Assembly: GCA_028565635.1 (NCBI GenBank)
Contig: JAOXYB010111269.1
Coordinates: forward strand, 1-20,697
Source: Phoronis ovalis
Taxonomy: Eukaryota; Phoronida; Phoronidae
Reading direction: 5' to 3'
DNA length: 20,697 bases
Both the position numbers and the translations under genes were made by a program. Each line of letters begins with the position of its first letter. Position 1 is the first letter of the stretch. Of this stretch, positions 1 to 10,600 are shown one piece after another. The notes beneath the pieces were generated by a model that searched no databases, was not told the origin of the DNA, and saw only the letters and a program-made list of their open reading frames with translations.

Positions 1-2688
1 TGTAAAAAAACAATAATGTTAAAAAAATATAATCCTACACATTGGATGGGCATTAGACATGACAAATGTCTTGTTATATTTTAAAATGTTCCAAAATCTA
101 AATTTTTGTAATAGAGTGTGTTTATGTCCACTTTTCCGGCTGTCTTACTTTAAATCGGTTTATTTTAATTCTTATTGCATGCGTTTAAATCTGTGTTCAG
201 TATGTGGAGATAATGGTGCACTAAGTAAGTAGTGGGTACATAGAATATTTCATACAAAAATTAATAAAAGAACAATTCATTGTCTGTCCACAGTCACACT
301 ATATTTGTATACCCGTAACAGTTCCCTATGTCCCTGTTTAATGCTTTTAAAATTTATGATATTTGTGTACAAATGGCAACATTGTTGTCGGTTTCCTAGT
401 TGAGAAACTACATCATTTTGTTACAGAAATCTTGTTTGATAACAAATTGATATGATTATATTTTCTTTCTTTGTGGGCTAAAATGTCCCCAGGGGGCATG
501 TAATTCCTTTATTATATAACTCCTTTAGGTCTACCAAAAAGATAAGTTGCTTAATGGGTGAAATCCTTAAAAACCAGGTCATTCGGGTTATTTTTTTAGG
601 TTTTTTTTTTAAATGTTTAATATACACATGCTCTTAAAAACCAAGTTGGTTGTGTTTTTATTTAAGTTAAAAGAAAATATAAAAAATAACTAATTTGAAA
701 ATTTTTTGTCGATTAAACAAGGTTTAAAAAAAAGTGAAAATACTAAAATTGGTCACGCCGCTTAAACAAGGTTTCTTTTTGGTCTGGCCTTATGTCTAAT
801 AAACGACATTGCAAACCATAAAAAAATTCATTAACAAATATCCTAAAAGATTTAACCAATGGACTAGGATTATAGCGTATGGTTTTTATGTATTGATGTG
901 CTAACTTTTTAAATATGTTACTGTCCACAATTTATAGATCAGATGCGGTTTGCACCTACTTAAACAAATATAAATTGTATGTTAATTAATTAGTACTCAA
1001 AAGGTTAAAATAGATTGTTTATTAATTTATTTGTATAGAATACTTTTGTTGCAATAGAATACATGGTTTTCTGAAAAAAAAGTGTGACACCAAGTTCTAT
1101 CAGCTTTCATTTCGTAAACATAGAAACTGATAGGTCAAAATGTGAGCCATGGCTATAAAATCTATTTTTCTGAAGTATTTACAGAGATCGAGGGCATGTT
1201 TTGCAATTTTGTTTGACTTTAAATGTCACATGTTTATGGAACAAGAGTGTCAAAATTGATGCAAAAGCAAACAGTCTCTCTATTCAAGTTTTTAATTTTG
1301 TAAAACAATTCGATCATATTTTAGTTGTGTTAAACTTTCTACACTACATTTTATTGTAATCTTATTTTCTTTAATTTGGCAAAATTTTGCAAAATTTCAA
1401 AACATGTTAGCAGACATTGTTGTGTTCTTTGTTTCAAAAGTTTCTTTGTATTGTAGTCTTAGGGGATGAAAACAACCAATTGCTATGAATAGTGAGGTTG
1501 GGACCTTTTGACATTAGTTGTTCACAGAATATTTGTTCTAGAAGCACTAACTACCCACCTTGATGGTAAATAGGCTTTATTCTGTAAGTTTATAAACAAC
1601 AGCGAGTTATTTGTTCATTTCATTAAATCCACCAGACAGGCCCTTATGGCCCACAATTGCAATCAGTTAAGATTGCTCACTACCATAAAACATTTTGACA
1701 TCAACAGGGAGCCATAACAGGTATTGAATATATCTTGTGTTGGTGGCAAGTTATATCTCCCCCCTTAAGACATCATTTAATCATGCAAATTCATAGTGCA
1801 AGTACAAAAACCATCTTAGAAGACATAACAAAAAAATAAACATACTTCTGTCTAATTTCACCTTTTTTGCCTCTATTCGTTAGGAGGAAACAACTCTTGC
1901 AACATTAGATTTTTATTTGTCCAGTATTTTGGTATATATTGTTAGAATTTATTTGTTATATTTGTTCACATTATTGTAATGTAAATATTATTTTTAACAG
2001 TATGTTTTAGCTTACAGATATATCTAATTCATTTGAAGATTGACAGATTCAATGCGAGTTTTGAAGTCTTTCGAATACATGCTCTAAGACTGAGCATGTG
2101 GTATATCGATAATTCTCTATGTTATTGAATTCTATATTTGTTTTATAGCTATTGTTTGTTTTTTAATAAAAAAAATGGAAAAATGAATTACCTGGTGAAA
2201 GTGTGCCATTCAGAAATAATCTACCAGTTTTAGTTAATTATCACTTAAAAATCACTTATCTGTTAGCAGTTTTGCATCAACCCAGCTTGAAATAGATGAT
2301 ATTTCACATTTATGCGTATATTTCAAATAATGACATTACGCATTTATGTAATGAACACGTTAAAGTGTTTTTAAAAAATCTTAAAATGTCTTTGTTGTGA
2401 AGTCCTTAGCATAAATATTATCCACAAAAATATTGCTTTTCAAATAGTTTATGGAAATTAAAGGTAACAAAACTATATAATAACAGTACCTCCCTTGTTT
2501 ACTTGCTGTAGTTACTTCAATGTTTAAAAAATAATTTTACAATTGATCCAGTTATGCTTCTGCTTTAATTAATACTAGACATTTCTGTTCCTTCTTATTT
2601 TAATAATAAGCTCCAAGAATTCAATATAATTCTAATGTATGTTAGAAAAAGTGTTTCATAATAATAATTCAAATCAAAAACAAGTGTA
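1..2688. other. Non-coding AT-rich DNA, no gene seen
   Basis: This stretch is strongly AT-rich, with many homopolymer runs and stops in all frames. The longest open frame (minus strand, near 743-928, about 60 codons) has no recognisable motif and no convincing splice context. I see no gene, RNA gene or clear repeat here. It is either intergenic or intron of a gene whose exons lie outside the window. Confidence 0.6.
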
Positions 2689-3228
2689 AAGGGTGATACA
2701 AAATAAACAGAACAACCCCTACATATATTTGGAAAAATTATGACTTATGAAGTTTGATAAAAAAAAAATTATTTTATTCCTTATTTTCTACTCCAACTAA
2801 AATTCTCATTTGCAGCAACATAAATGTTTGTCTATGTGTTGTACAAAAGCTGATAAAAACAATATAACCATGATATGTCTGTTTAGAATATTTTCAGATC
2901 ACTTATGAAAGAATTTATTATTCCAAAGTAGCTATCTTTTTAAAGACAGAGCTATTTCTTAAGGTAATGAGATGTTTAACACCAAACCTGCTGTCTTCGG
3001 CAAAATTGGATGTTGATATACATTTTAAACTATATGTGCTAGTGATAATTTCTTAGGAGGATTTTAGAACAAATTATGGTGTTATCTATGCCACCTACAA
3101 GTCGTAAAATATTGGCTGAAAACAAAGGTAGTTTTTGGTCCTTGACAACGTAATTGAGTTTACTTTGAAAAGTGGTTTTTGTGTTAAAATAGAAATGAGA
3201 AGTGTTCTGTTTATTTCACTTCACCCTG
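2689..3228. mobile_element. Non-autonomous mariner-type element (MITE), 540 bp
   Basis: The left end (2689-2714) and the reverse complement of the right end (3203-3228) match at 21 of 26 positions. Both contain AGGGTGA followed by AAATAAACAGAACA. Both ends are flanked by TA (2687-2688 and 3229-3230), the target duplication of Tc1/mariner elements, and the right tip reads CAGGGTGA, like many mariner-family ends. The interior has no transposase frame, so it would have been mobilised in trans. The ends and flanking TA are seen in the sequence; the mariner assignment comes from terminus and target-site type. Confidence 0.7.
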
Positions 3229-3868
3229 TATGTAGAAATTTAATAGCAGTACTTGTATCATTTTTCAATGACACCCTTTGATTCTCATTCTACAGGAATA
3301 GAAAAGGCAAGATGCTGCTGGTGATATTTTGTCAATATATGGGCATTGAAAGGCAATTTTTCACATTGGAAGATTAATTAATATAAGCACTATTTATTTA
3401 TAAAACATCCTTTAGCACAGAAAATGTGTTAAAACTGTATTTACATGATAAAAAACAAAACTTATTCAGGCATGTGGATAATCTTTAGAGAGCTATAGAT
3501 ATAAATCGCACATCCAGCCTGTTAGTTTGAGATTTGTAGGTTCTGAAAATCAAAGCTATACATTCAAACAAGGTTAATTTTTCAAGTTCCTATTCATTAT
3601 CAATATTTTGTAAAAATCAGTTTCCTTGTGTTGCTGAAACCCATATACCAAATTTAAATCCCTGTAAAATTGAAAATTTATATTTTTACATCATATTGCC
3701 CAAGTTTCTAATCATTTATTTAATATACATTATGAAGCACATTGTCTCCGAAACTGATATTCCATATTTCATGCAAAATTCCTGCATCCAAGTTATATAG
3801 ATAACAGTAAACCCCTTACTAATCTGTAGTCATACATTCTGTTATAAGGGTTGAGGTGAAGTCCAACA

Positions 3869-3908
3869 GTTTGCAGAAATGCTTGAACGTTTGCAGAAAT
3901 GCTTGAAC
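3869..3908. repeat. Exact 20 bp tandem duplication
   Basis: Two adjacent perfect copies of GTTTGCAGAAATGCTTGAAC occupy 3869-3888 and 3889-3908. The perfect identity in otherwise unremarkable DNA suggests a recent slippage or repair event. Confidence 0.9.
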
Positions 3909-6475
3909 ATTTTAAGTCTTGAAATACAATTACATTTATAAGTAACATGAAACACAACTTTGGTAGATGTTGAACGATAAAACAAATCAGACAATTCTAA
4001 AAAATTATCATAATTTCATGAAGTAACGTGACATATATTTTGAAATTAGAGGCTGAAGGAATCAGTGAGGTTAAGAAATAACTACATAAAAAATCTCCCG
4101 AGTAATTAAAACGACTAGATACAAAACAATAAAATTTCAAGCACATTTCCAACATTTTCATCAATTTAAAAATTTTGAAAAACTTTGTGTCGATAATTTC
4201 TTTTGCAAAAAGCAATATTTTTTAAACCCATGCAAAATGGCTGTCTGGGGATACAGATTTAATTTATTACAACAATAATGTAACATATTGAAATATGTTA
4301 ACATTAACAACTCCCTATACTTTCCCACAGAAAACAAACCTGAATCATTAAACAGGCACACCTGCACTTTTGATGATGGTGAACAATCTTTATTTATAAT
4401 ATCTATATACATTATGCATATGCATAAGGATCTTAAAAAATGTGTGCCCCATCCATAAGAAAGATACTTATTATCAAATCGAATTATATGCATTTATTAT
4501 TTAAATATGTTTCTCCTTTATAATACACTCAAAAACTGATGGTGCTTGACATTTAAATTAATAACTTTTACTATGTATTAGTTAACTCCCTGTTTCTTAA
4601 AACCACTGTCAGTAAAATGCCTTATATTGTTGTTTGTTTTTATGGTATAATCTGCTTAAAATTAAAAATAATGATGTTTAATTTCAATTCAAAGTGTGTA
4701 AAAAGTTGCTTGTACATGCAAATATTGTACACTCAAAATACAAATAATATTTAAATGAGACAACATTATCAAGTATTTGTGGATGATGAAACTGATCAAC
4801 TGAATTTAAGTGAATGAGACAGACACCTGCAGATTTTTGAAAGGTTTCACACAAAAGTGTTCATTCATGGGTTAATATAATATGTTTTAAATTAAACAAA
4901 ATTATAAATTTTAGAATGGGATAAAAAAACTTAAATGTACTGCTAAAATATAAAAAATTAAAATTATTCAATTATATACAATGTATCAAATATTAAAAAA
5001 GAAATTTAGTACTACTGTTTCTCAGTATCTTGAATACTTATTTTAAATAATTTAATAAAATGCTGTAAATATACTACAATTTTTTTAAGTATTATTTTTT
5101 TAATATTCAGTTTGCCCAGCTGCTCAAACAATTGCAAAGTAGAAAAAGTAAAAAAAATTAACTGAACCCACCTGCAAACAATATCATGATCAATGTTTCG
5201 CTCTCAACCACTAAATAAAGTGTTGTAACATTAAGAAACAGAATATATAGATCATGTTCAAAAGAAAAAGTAATTATTTAGTATATAGTTCCATGGATTC
5301 AAAATATGATACATTAAAGAATGTCAATTGTCCAAGTTGCCATCACCATCTAAAACTTTCAATCCAGGTGTCAATATTTTTAGGGTGTAGAGGGTGGGAT
5401 CAATTAACATGAAAACCACAGTAATTTGTACTTGTAATGAGTCAGCAAAAATCAAACTTCTTTTTAATTATATACAGGAGTTATCAAAAAGCAATCTTAA
5501 GTCTAAGTGATAGTCTTGAATAGTAAATAATACATTAGTTAACATTTTTTTAATTTGCAAAATGAAAGTTTCAGTTGCAACTTCTTCTCCCTAGAACAAG
5601 TAGAATTTTTCAGCACACTTTCTTTGCTATATTTTATCACCTTTTCTTACTAAAACACATGGTTATGGCACCCTTATGTAATGATGCAACAGTTATGTGA
5701 AAAAGGTGTGCCATTTTGGAATAACTGTCTTTGTACATGAGGAGGAATAATGTTTGCCCACAATTTATGGAGGCAGTAAATACTATAAAAACCTACAGCT
5801 TTATGTAGCTTTCATACCTATAATCATTTGATAATTTCTTTATAGTATATATAGTTGTCATACTAAATTAGATGATAAATTTCAAAGGATTTATGAGTCA
5901 AACAATATAGAGTATAAAACTGTATGTAAACTTAAAGGAGTGTCCCAGGGATAAAATCTTTGTATTAGTTGTGTATATGCTGCATTCATACCTTTACAAG
6001 GAGATCCAGACAGATACAGTACAGTTTCCTTAATGTTTTCTCTCGTCATGTTTTCTTTTGCCATGCTCTACAGTTTCTAAATGACATTTGACATTTATTT
6101 TGAACATAATGATAGACAAAGTGGAAAATGTAATGGGTATTTTTAAATTTTTAATTGAAGGTCGATCATGTTTTTGACCAATAACTTGCAGTAAACAAAT
6201 ACTTCACAAAAAGGAGGATTTTCTGAATTAGTCAGTTGTGAGTGAATGTTATAATTCTATATGAACATCATTGAAATGACAAATTTTAATAAAACAAGCA
6301 CATCTAAAATATATTCTACTTTACTTAGCATATTGGTTAAGCACTTTTAAAATTAAAAAGAATTTATCTGTGGGCAAACACACAAAAGTGAAATTATTGG
6401 TCAAAATTGGTCTTTTTTGGACCTCTTTCTTATCTATATTTTTTGTTTCGTGAAATATTACAAATTCAGGGCATG

Positions 6476-6502
6476 TGCTGTTTATAGTGCTGTTTATAGT
6501 GC
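6476..6502. repeat. 12 bp tandem repeat, two full copies
   Basis: The unit TGCTGTTTATAG is repeated twice in tandem, followed by the first three bases of a third copy. Confidence 0.85.
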
Positions 6503-6778
6503 ACAAAAATCAACTGATCAATTGTTACCTGTCTGCTAATATGTTATAATATTGCATTATCTAACCCATGTCTATAAAAGAAATAATAAATTACATAAAT
6601 ATAGTTACAACTCTTAGTTTTTAAACTGAAATTGTGACTTCAATAAAGACTGATGTAACAGTATAATTAAAGATAAGACAGAAAGCTCGGATGTAATCAG
6701 AAATAATGCATACCTGCTAAAAATTGCATGTTCATTTATGATTATGAGACATTTTGAAACTAAAATTTCTACCTAATA

Positions 6779-6792
6779 TTATATATATATAT
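6779..6792. repeat. Short TA microsatellite
   Basis: A run of alternating T and A, about seven dinucleotides long, lies in AT-rich non-coding DNA. Confidence 0.7.
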
Positions 6793-7465
6793 TATGTAAT
6801 GAAACCCATTGTCATTTCGGTTTTATCCCTTTGATCTAGTTAATACCAGATATAATATAGACGTGCATTATTCTTGTTGCAAACTATAATGCTTGTAGCC
6901 TGTAGGTACCGACTACCGATCCAGGAAAGCGCGTCTTAAAGCTGAGCTGCTCATAAAAGTTACAACCGACATATTGTGAAATGAGAATCCATACCCTGGA
7001 TTATCTTATTCGGGAAAAGGCCATCCAAATGACCAAGAGATGAACAGGTTTACACTTCAACAAAATCCCTAGAAGCAAAACCATAACGCTAACAGTAGGG
7101 ACAAATACTACAACACAATCTTGGCCATTTTTAAGTTCAAATGCAATTGAACTGAGTAATTTTTATAAGTATGTACCTTTTTCAGTAAAATTCATTCAGT
7201 ATTCTGATTACTGACTACTGTAATACTGAGATTGATCATTGAATCTTATGTGATTAAATATAGATTAGCATTTTCTGTATCTATTTGACACCCAATTAAA
7301 ATATGGAAAACATACTGCATTCTTTAAACCAGTCGAAATATATCAGACTTTTCTGTGTGGTTAAAGTGAATTGCTGCACAATACTCAAACTTTACTTGTG
7401 CAGTCTATATACCGGTATATATCCACGCCCCTTTCTTAGCAGACGATAGCATACATCAATTTTGA

Positions 7466-7473
7466 TGACGTCA
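7466..7473. promoter_or_regulatory. Consensus CRE (CREB/ATF site)
   Basis: TGACGTCA is a perfect match to the cAMP response element. It is embedded in a longer palindrome (7463-7476), and a half site follows 30 bp downstream. It lies about 185 bp upstream of the start codon, a usual distance for functional CREs. Confidence 0.6.
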
Positions 7474-7530
7474 TCATCATTTGCGTATTTAGTGATGACG
7501 TTTCACTATGGCGACTGTGTACACTATACT

Positions 7531-7553
7531 TTTCAACTTTTGAAAAGTTGAAA
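7531..7553. repeat. 23 bp near-perfect palindrome, 1 nt loop
   Basis: The 11 bp arms TTTCAACTTTT and AAAAGTTGAAA are separated by a single G. The palindrome lies between the CRE sites and the start codon. It could be a factor-binding dyad or, if transcribed, a hairpin in the 5' leader. Confidence 0.8.
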
Positions 7554-7656
7554 TATTTCCCGTTACATTGTAAGCTCTAAATAGTTTACTTTTACATATT
7601 ATAAGGTACTTTTCATATTAGATTTGTCAAGAATATGTAGGCTGAATATCAGAGTT

Positions 7657-7690
7657 ATGGGGACAGGCTGTAGCAGTGAAAAAAGTGCAG
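7657..7690 (+). CDS. Exon 1: myristoylation/palmitoylation signal
   Basis: It encodes MGTGCSSEKSA plus one base of the next codon, then the donor gtaatt. Gly2 with Ser6 fits the N-myristoyltransferase consensus MGxxxS/T, and Cys5 is placed for palmitoylation as in other dually acylated proteins. The context gttATGG has G at both key Kozak positions. The exon is too short to stand out as an open frame and was found by working back from the phase needed by exon 2. Confidence 0.65.
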
Positions 7691-10600
7691 GTAATTATTG
7701 AGCGTGTTCACAATCATCAGAATTCAGCTCAGAATCAGATAGACATATCTTCAAGTCTTCAAGTAGTTTACTACTAGAGGTTCTATTGAACCTATCACAG
7801 TAGACTGATATAGACTGAAGCCAGGACTACTAGCTGGGCTGATGGTGATGTGATAAATCTTGGTATAAAGTGGGGAACCTTTTATCTTAGAGAGATTTAT
7901 TGATTATTTTTATATATATGGGTATGCTCGGCCGGTACCTGCTAACCAACTGACATCCTCTAAACCAAAACTGCCCTGTTTTTTTTGGAACATCCTCTAC
8001 ACCAAGATATTCCTGTGTTTTCGCGACACTGTCAACCCTCCTCATCCTCTATACCAATCCAGAAAATATTTTTTGAGACATCCTCTATACCTAAAAAATT
8101 TGATGGAGAGGCAGTAAAATAAGTTGCTTTTCGGATAGTTTTCATACGCAACATCATTCACAGACTTTCTCTATACCATGCAAAAACAAGCCACATCGCC
8201 TCTATACCTAAAATCAAGTGAATTTACACAATATCGTCTGTACCTGGGGTATGACAACTGGACATTCTCTATACTTGAACCCTGGAAAATGGGCCTCTTC
8301 CAGCTGAGCATTCCCATCAGTCATTACTATTAGTGATCCCCTTGTGCCTTTTACAACTCCTGTGGTATGACATGGGTATTATTTTGAGATCTAGTCAAAC
8401 AATCTGTTAGGAAACTAGCTATCTTTTTTGGTGTAATGTGGAGGTTCTTTATTAGGTGGGGGTCCTTAGTTTTGACATTTTGGTACAGAGTTGGCCGAAA
8501 ATTTATCTTCAGAAGTACACCCTCAGCCAAAATGTAACTGAGAGTTTCCCTAGATAACTGTTTGTTTAATGCAGACATTAATACCATCACTCTGTACTTT
8601 TAGGTTTGCCTGCTGACAAGATTCCGTCATTCAAAATTGTTTTAGTAGGTAAGTCTATGACCGGCATTCATGGTGTACTATATAACTGGGACATATACCG
8701 ACAAAATACAATGTACTGTTGTTTGGCTGACCAGATAAGGAAGAGATATCACCTTGACACTGGTGCGGGTTCTGCCCCAGTAACTTCTATCTTTTTTCAA
8801 GTTTTTGTATGTGTAGAATTGTAATAATAACACAAATTATTTCAATCTAAGTAAACTCGTCTATAAACTTTTAAGTTTATAGACGAGTTTAAAAATAAAT
8901 TTATAATAGTAAAGCATACTGCATAAAATGAGTTCACTTAGATTAAATGATCCAATCATCTACCACTCTCTAGACTGTGCGGCAGCTTTGTAGAAATGAA
9001 ATTATGACTCTAGGAACTACCATGCCATGGACTGTTACTAGAAAGAACAATTAGAACAGCTTGGTCTGATCATGTGTAAAAATGTAGCAATTTTAATTGT
9101 GGCATTATTTTGCCATTCTAAATTTTAGGTGATCCAGGTGTAGGAAAAACTAGCATATTTCTACGTTATATCAAAAATCAGTTCAATTACAACTATGAAC
9201 CAACAACAAAGGCCACAATAGGTAAGTCAGTTGTCATGTGAGTACGAAAGCATTAGTTGTAGATTGGTGGAACAATTGGTGGATATGCATTTTATTCTGT
9301 TAGTAATACTGTAGAAAAAAATCAGCATGAAAGCACGATTAAAAATATTTATCTTGACAGTTTTGAAACTAGATTTCTTGTTTCACATCATCGAAAGAAA
9401 TCTACATGTCTTGACAAGATAAGAATAACCTTGTTGCTGTCAAAAATAAGATTTACATATAATTTATTGTGAAGTCACATTGCATTAAAGAAATACCTGG
9501 ATTCTACATGTGTGTATATTAGACTTATTTTACTTTCTTCAAATCGAATGAAAATACGATGACCTTATATGATCAATAAATGATAAGAGAAACAATCACT
9601 TACCTTTCCATGGGTGATCACCATTACCTATTTAGATGTTGAAACTTTGGATTGTAGATTAAATTGCTATTAGTAACCATTTCTGGAACTTTTATTAAAA
9701 CTCCTGTCTTACTTTCTAGAAAATGTTGTGAAGAAACTAAATGTTCCAGAAAGTAAAATTGTATCTGTTACCATGTGGGATCTTCCTGGCAGAGAAGATA
9801 TGGACTTAAGGAAGACCTATTGTAAAGATCTGGATGCCGCTATAGGTGATAATAGAGAGCATAAGATTCTTAGATACGAGCTACGAGTGTGTGCATCATG
9901 AGCAATTAAATGCGAAGTAAAAGAAAATCACCTATTTGTTTTTAATGTGTACTTTTATGGTAGACACACACACTTTGCTCTTTGCTCATTACTCGTAGAT
10001 TGTCACATGTATTTCAGAATCTTAAGCTCTCTATATCTGAAAGTTTTCACCAATTAGATTTTGTAACAGATGTCATTTTTTTATGCAGGGTCTATCAATC
10101 TTTGCAATGCAATAGGAAAATAGTTTGAACTAACATTTTAGTATGGAAGTAACATTGATGGTGTAAGACTCATATGAGTTAAAGTAAAAATTATAATCAT
10201 ATTTGTGTCCCTATGTTTTTTTCTACTTTTTTTGCTTGTAGTATGCATGTAATATGCAATTTAAAAAGAATGAAACCTAGCCATTGCATTTCGATTTTAT
10301 TTATGTACATATGTAAGTTACTGAAGAAAGAGGGAAGGAATAGTACTTGATGTAGCCAATTTTCTGTTGCAGTTATTGTCGATATGAATGATCTTGACAG
10401 CATAGAAATGGCTAGTACATGGAAACAAGAAGTTCTGAACAATGCATTTAAGACAAAAACTGAGACAGAAATAGGGCCAGATGGAGCAGTCAAAGTGTTG
10501 TCTGTGGAAGAAGTACCCATTGATACAAAAGCAATTCCATTACTACTTCTTGGAAATAAATATGACCTGGTTATTACATATTATTCTTTTTTCAATTTGG

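Larger units (their letters stand above)
3229..7400. other. Non-coding AT-rich DNA with minor repeats
   Basis: No supported gene was found on either strand. The longest frame (minus, 4161-4493, 110 codons) is low in GC, lacks a recognisable domain and begins in AT-rich sequence, so I treat it as chance. The stretch holds small tandem duplications at 3869-3908 and 6476-6502 and a short TA run near 6779-6792. Around 6895-7090 lies a locally GC-richer patch with no readable product, possibly an old repeat copy. Confidence 0.5.
7406..7553 (+). promoter_or_regulatory. Probable promoter of the GTPase gene, with CRE sites
   Basis: This segment lies 100-250 bp upstream of the predicted start codon at 7657. 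In order it holds a 16 bp perfect palindrome TATATACCGGTATATA (7406-7421), a CCACGCCC box resembling an Sp1/KLF site (7423-7430), the 14 bp palindrome TGATGACGTCATCA (7463-7476) with a consensus CRE (TGACGTCA, 7466-7473), and a second CRE half site TGACGTTT (7496-7503). A fold-back palindrome at 7531-7553 closes it. CRE sites are bound by CREB/ATF bZIP factors; that they drive this gene is inferred from position only. The local CpG content is higher than in the flanks. Confidence 0.55.

Noticed and set aside
743-928. 61-codon minus-strand frame with a plausible middle part
   Set aside because: No motif or splice context; isolated in low-complexity DNA.
4161-4493. 110-codon minus-strand open frame, the longest in the window
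   Set aside because: AT-rich codons, many Cys/Tyr/Phe/Ile, no domain, no splice partners; expected by chance in 20 kb of AT-rich DNA.
5325-5412. Short minus-strand frame ending LKVLDGDGNLDN, resembling a calcium-binding or FG-GAP motif
   Set aside because: Only about 28 codons, closes with a stop right after the motif and lacks the rest of either domain; a chance match or a small repeat fragment.
8606-8824. Exon 2 frame read on past its donor as a 72-codon gene
   Set aside because: The consensus donor gtaagt at 8649 and exact phase fit to the P-loop in exon 3 show that the rest is intron.
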